A stretch of 46,304 nucleotides of DNA from Lysobacter sp. Root690. GTDB taxonomy: Bacteria > Pseudomonadota > Gammaproteobacteria > Xanthomonadales > Xanthomonadaceae. The DNA is taken from positions 814,613 to 860,916 of the forward strand of contig NZ_LMHM01000012.1 in assembly GCF_001427785.1 (NCBI RefSeq), in the 5' to 3' direction. Below, in pieces: positions 45,430 to 46,304 of this stretch. A program made the position numbers and the translations under genes. Below the pieces are notes generated by a model. It was not told the DNA's origin. It was given only the letters and a program-made list of their open reading frames with translations, and searched no databases. The first letter of the stretch is position 1. Each line of letters opens with the position of its first letter.

Positions 45430-46299
45430 TCAGTCGGCGGTGACCAGCGCCAACGCGCCCTGACGCAGTTGCGCATACACCGGATCGGTGTCCGGACGCT
45501 TGCGATGCCAGCGTTCGAAACTCTCGGCGGCCTGTTCGACCAGCATGCCCAGACCGTCGACGCGATCGTGCGCGCCGGCGACCTTGGCCCACGCCAGGAA
45601 CGGCACCGCCACTTCGCCGTAGCTCAGATCCACCGCCGCGGTGCGCGGCGTGGCCAGGCTCATCGGCAAGGTCGGCATCGCGTCGATACGCGCGGCCGAA
45701 GTCGCGTTGACGATCAGATCGAAGTTGCCGAGCGTGTTCACGTCGGCGAGATAGCGCGGATGCACCCGGCCCGGCAGGCCCAGCGCATCGGCCAGCGCAT
45801 CGGCGCGTTCGGGCGTGCGATTGACGATGTACAGATCGCCGATGCCGGCATCGAGCAGCGCCGGCGCCACCCCGCGCGCGGCGCCGCCGGCGCCGATCAG
45901 CAGGGTGCGACGCGAGCGCAGGTCCAGGCCGTGGCGCTCGGTGAGGTCGCGGATCAGGCCGACGCCGTCGGTGTTGTCGCCTTCCCAGCCGGTGGCGCTG
46001 CGGATCAAGGTGTTGACCGCGCCGGCGCGCTGGGCGCGCTCGCTCAGCTGCGAACAGATGCTCGCCGCGCGCGTCTTCAGCGGCAGGGTGATGTTGGCGC
46101 CCAGCCCGCCTTCAGCGGCGAACTCGGCCAGGGCGACGTCGAAACGTTCCGGCGCGGCATCGATCGCGGTGTACTCCAGCCCGATCCCGAACTGTCGCGC
46201 GAACGCGGCATGGATGCGCGGCGACAGCGAGTGCGCGACCGGATGGCCGAACACCGCGTAACGCAGGACCGGGCTGGACGAATTCGAATCGATCGACAT
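45430..46299 (-). CDS. aroE: Shikimate dehydrogenase (NADP+)
   Basis: A 289-residue enzyme that reduces 3-dehydroshikimate to shikimate in aromatic amino acid synthesis. Visible residues are the shikimate-binding HSLSPRIH (23-30), catalytic K75 in ITLPLKTR, D111 in NTDGVGL and the dinucleotide loop GAGGAARG (136-143). NRTPER supports NADP preference. The ORF is complete, with the start five bases from the window end, so its promoter is outside. Confidence 0.95.
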   Translation of the reverse strand: MSIDSNSSSPVLRYAVFGHPVAHSLSPRIHAAFARQFGIGLEYTAIDAAPERFDVALAEFAAEGGLGANITLPLKTRAASICSQLSERAQRAGAVNTLIRSATGWEGDNTDGVGLIRDLTERHGLDLRSRRTLLIGAGGAARGVAPALLDAGIGDLYIVNRTPERADALADALGLPGRVHPRYLADVNTLGNFDLIVNATSAARIDAMPTLPMSLATPRTAAVDLSYGEVAVPFLAWAKVAGAHDRVDGLGMLVEQAAESFERWHRKRPDTDPVYAQLRQGALALVTAD

Positions 46300-46304
46300 G
46301 CAGG

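Overview
The window is high-GC chromosomal DNA from a gammaproteobacterium of the Xanthomonadaceae/Lysobacteraceae, most probably a Lysobacter or close relative. This rests on strong G/C preference at third codon positions, a secreted lysyl/arginyl-endopeptidase-like serine protease, a xanthomonadin-type acyl:ACP ligase next to a phosphopantetheinyl transferase, the rsmG-parA-parB order, and several families of intergenic hairpin repeats. The genus is inferred. No rRNA or tRNA gene, CRISPR array, insertion sequence or prophage was seen.

Left part (1-19600). After a repeat-rich gap come a TRIC-type channel protein, a four-cysteine uracil-DNA glycosylase-family protein and a secreted polysaccharide deacetylase with six FG-GAP-like repeats. 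Next is what looks like a complete acetate-use locus. A DcaP-like porin and an MHS-type MFS transporter run leftward; acetyl-CoA synthetase (acs) runs rightward from a shared 363-base control region. Downstream lie a LuxR-type response regulator (CrbR/ErdR-like) and a hybrid kinase with a sodium:solute-symporter sensor (CrbS/MxtR-like), the pair known to activate acs in Pseudomonas and Vibrio. The control region has two palindromic sites around a small inverted-repeat element. A three-gene DUF2167 operon lies between the two regulators. A secreted trypsin-fold protease and rpmB-rpmG follow.

Middle part (19600-31000). A GFA-family protein is followed by a leftward envelope-sugar operon: NAD-dependent epimerase, family 2 glycosyltransferase and LABN membrane protein. 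Upstream of it is a decayed gene interrupted by amber codons, then a small secreted protein whose stop codon lies in a 15-base tandem repeat. The rsmG-parA-parB segregation block, a PPTase, the divergent XanA2-like ligase, a GlsB stress membrane protein, a 79-base tandem repeat array and exonuclease III complete this part.

Right part (31000-46304). Two overlapping paralogous membrane proteins of unknown function are followed by a coniferyl-aldehyde-type dehydrogenase, a gamma carbonic anhydrase and a tight seven-gene rightward operon (RDD, RDD, SpoIIM, DUF4129, DUF4350, MoxR ATPase, DUF58) that looks like an envelope-linked MoxR chaperone system. Repeats follow, then YkgJ-like and DUF952 proteins, a small membrane protein and aroE.

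The most interesting material is the acs control region, with its apparently duplicated operator, and the several degenerate or rearranged small elements: a J-like domain without HPD, the amber-interrupted gene, the tandem stop codons and the repeat families.
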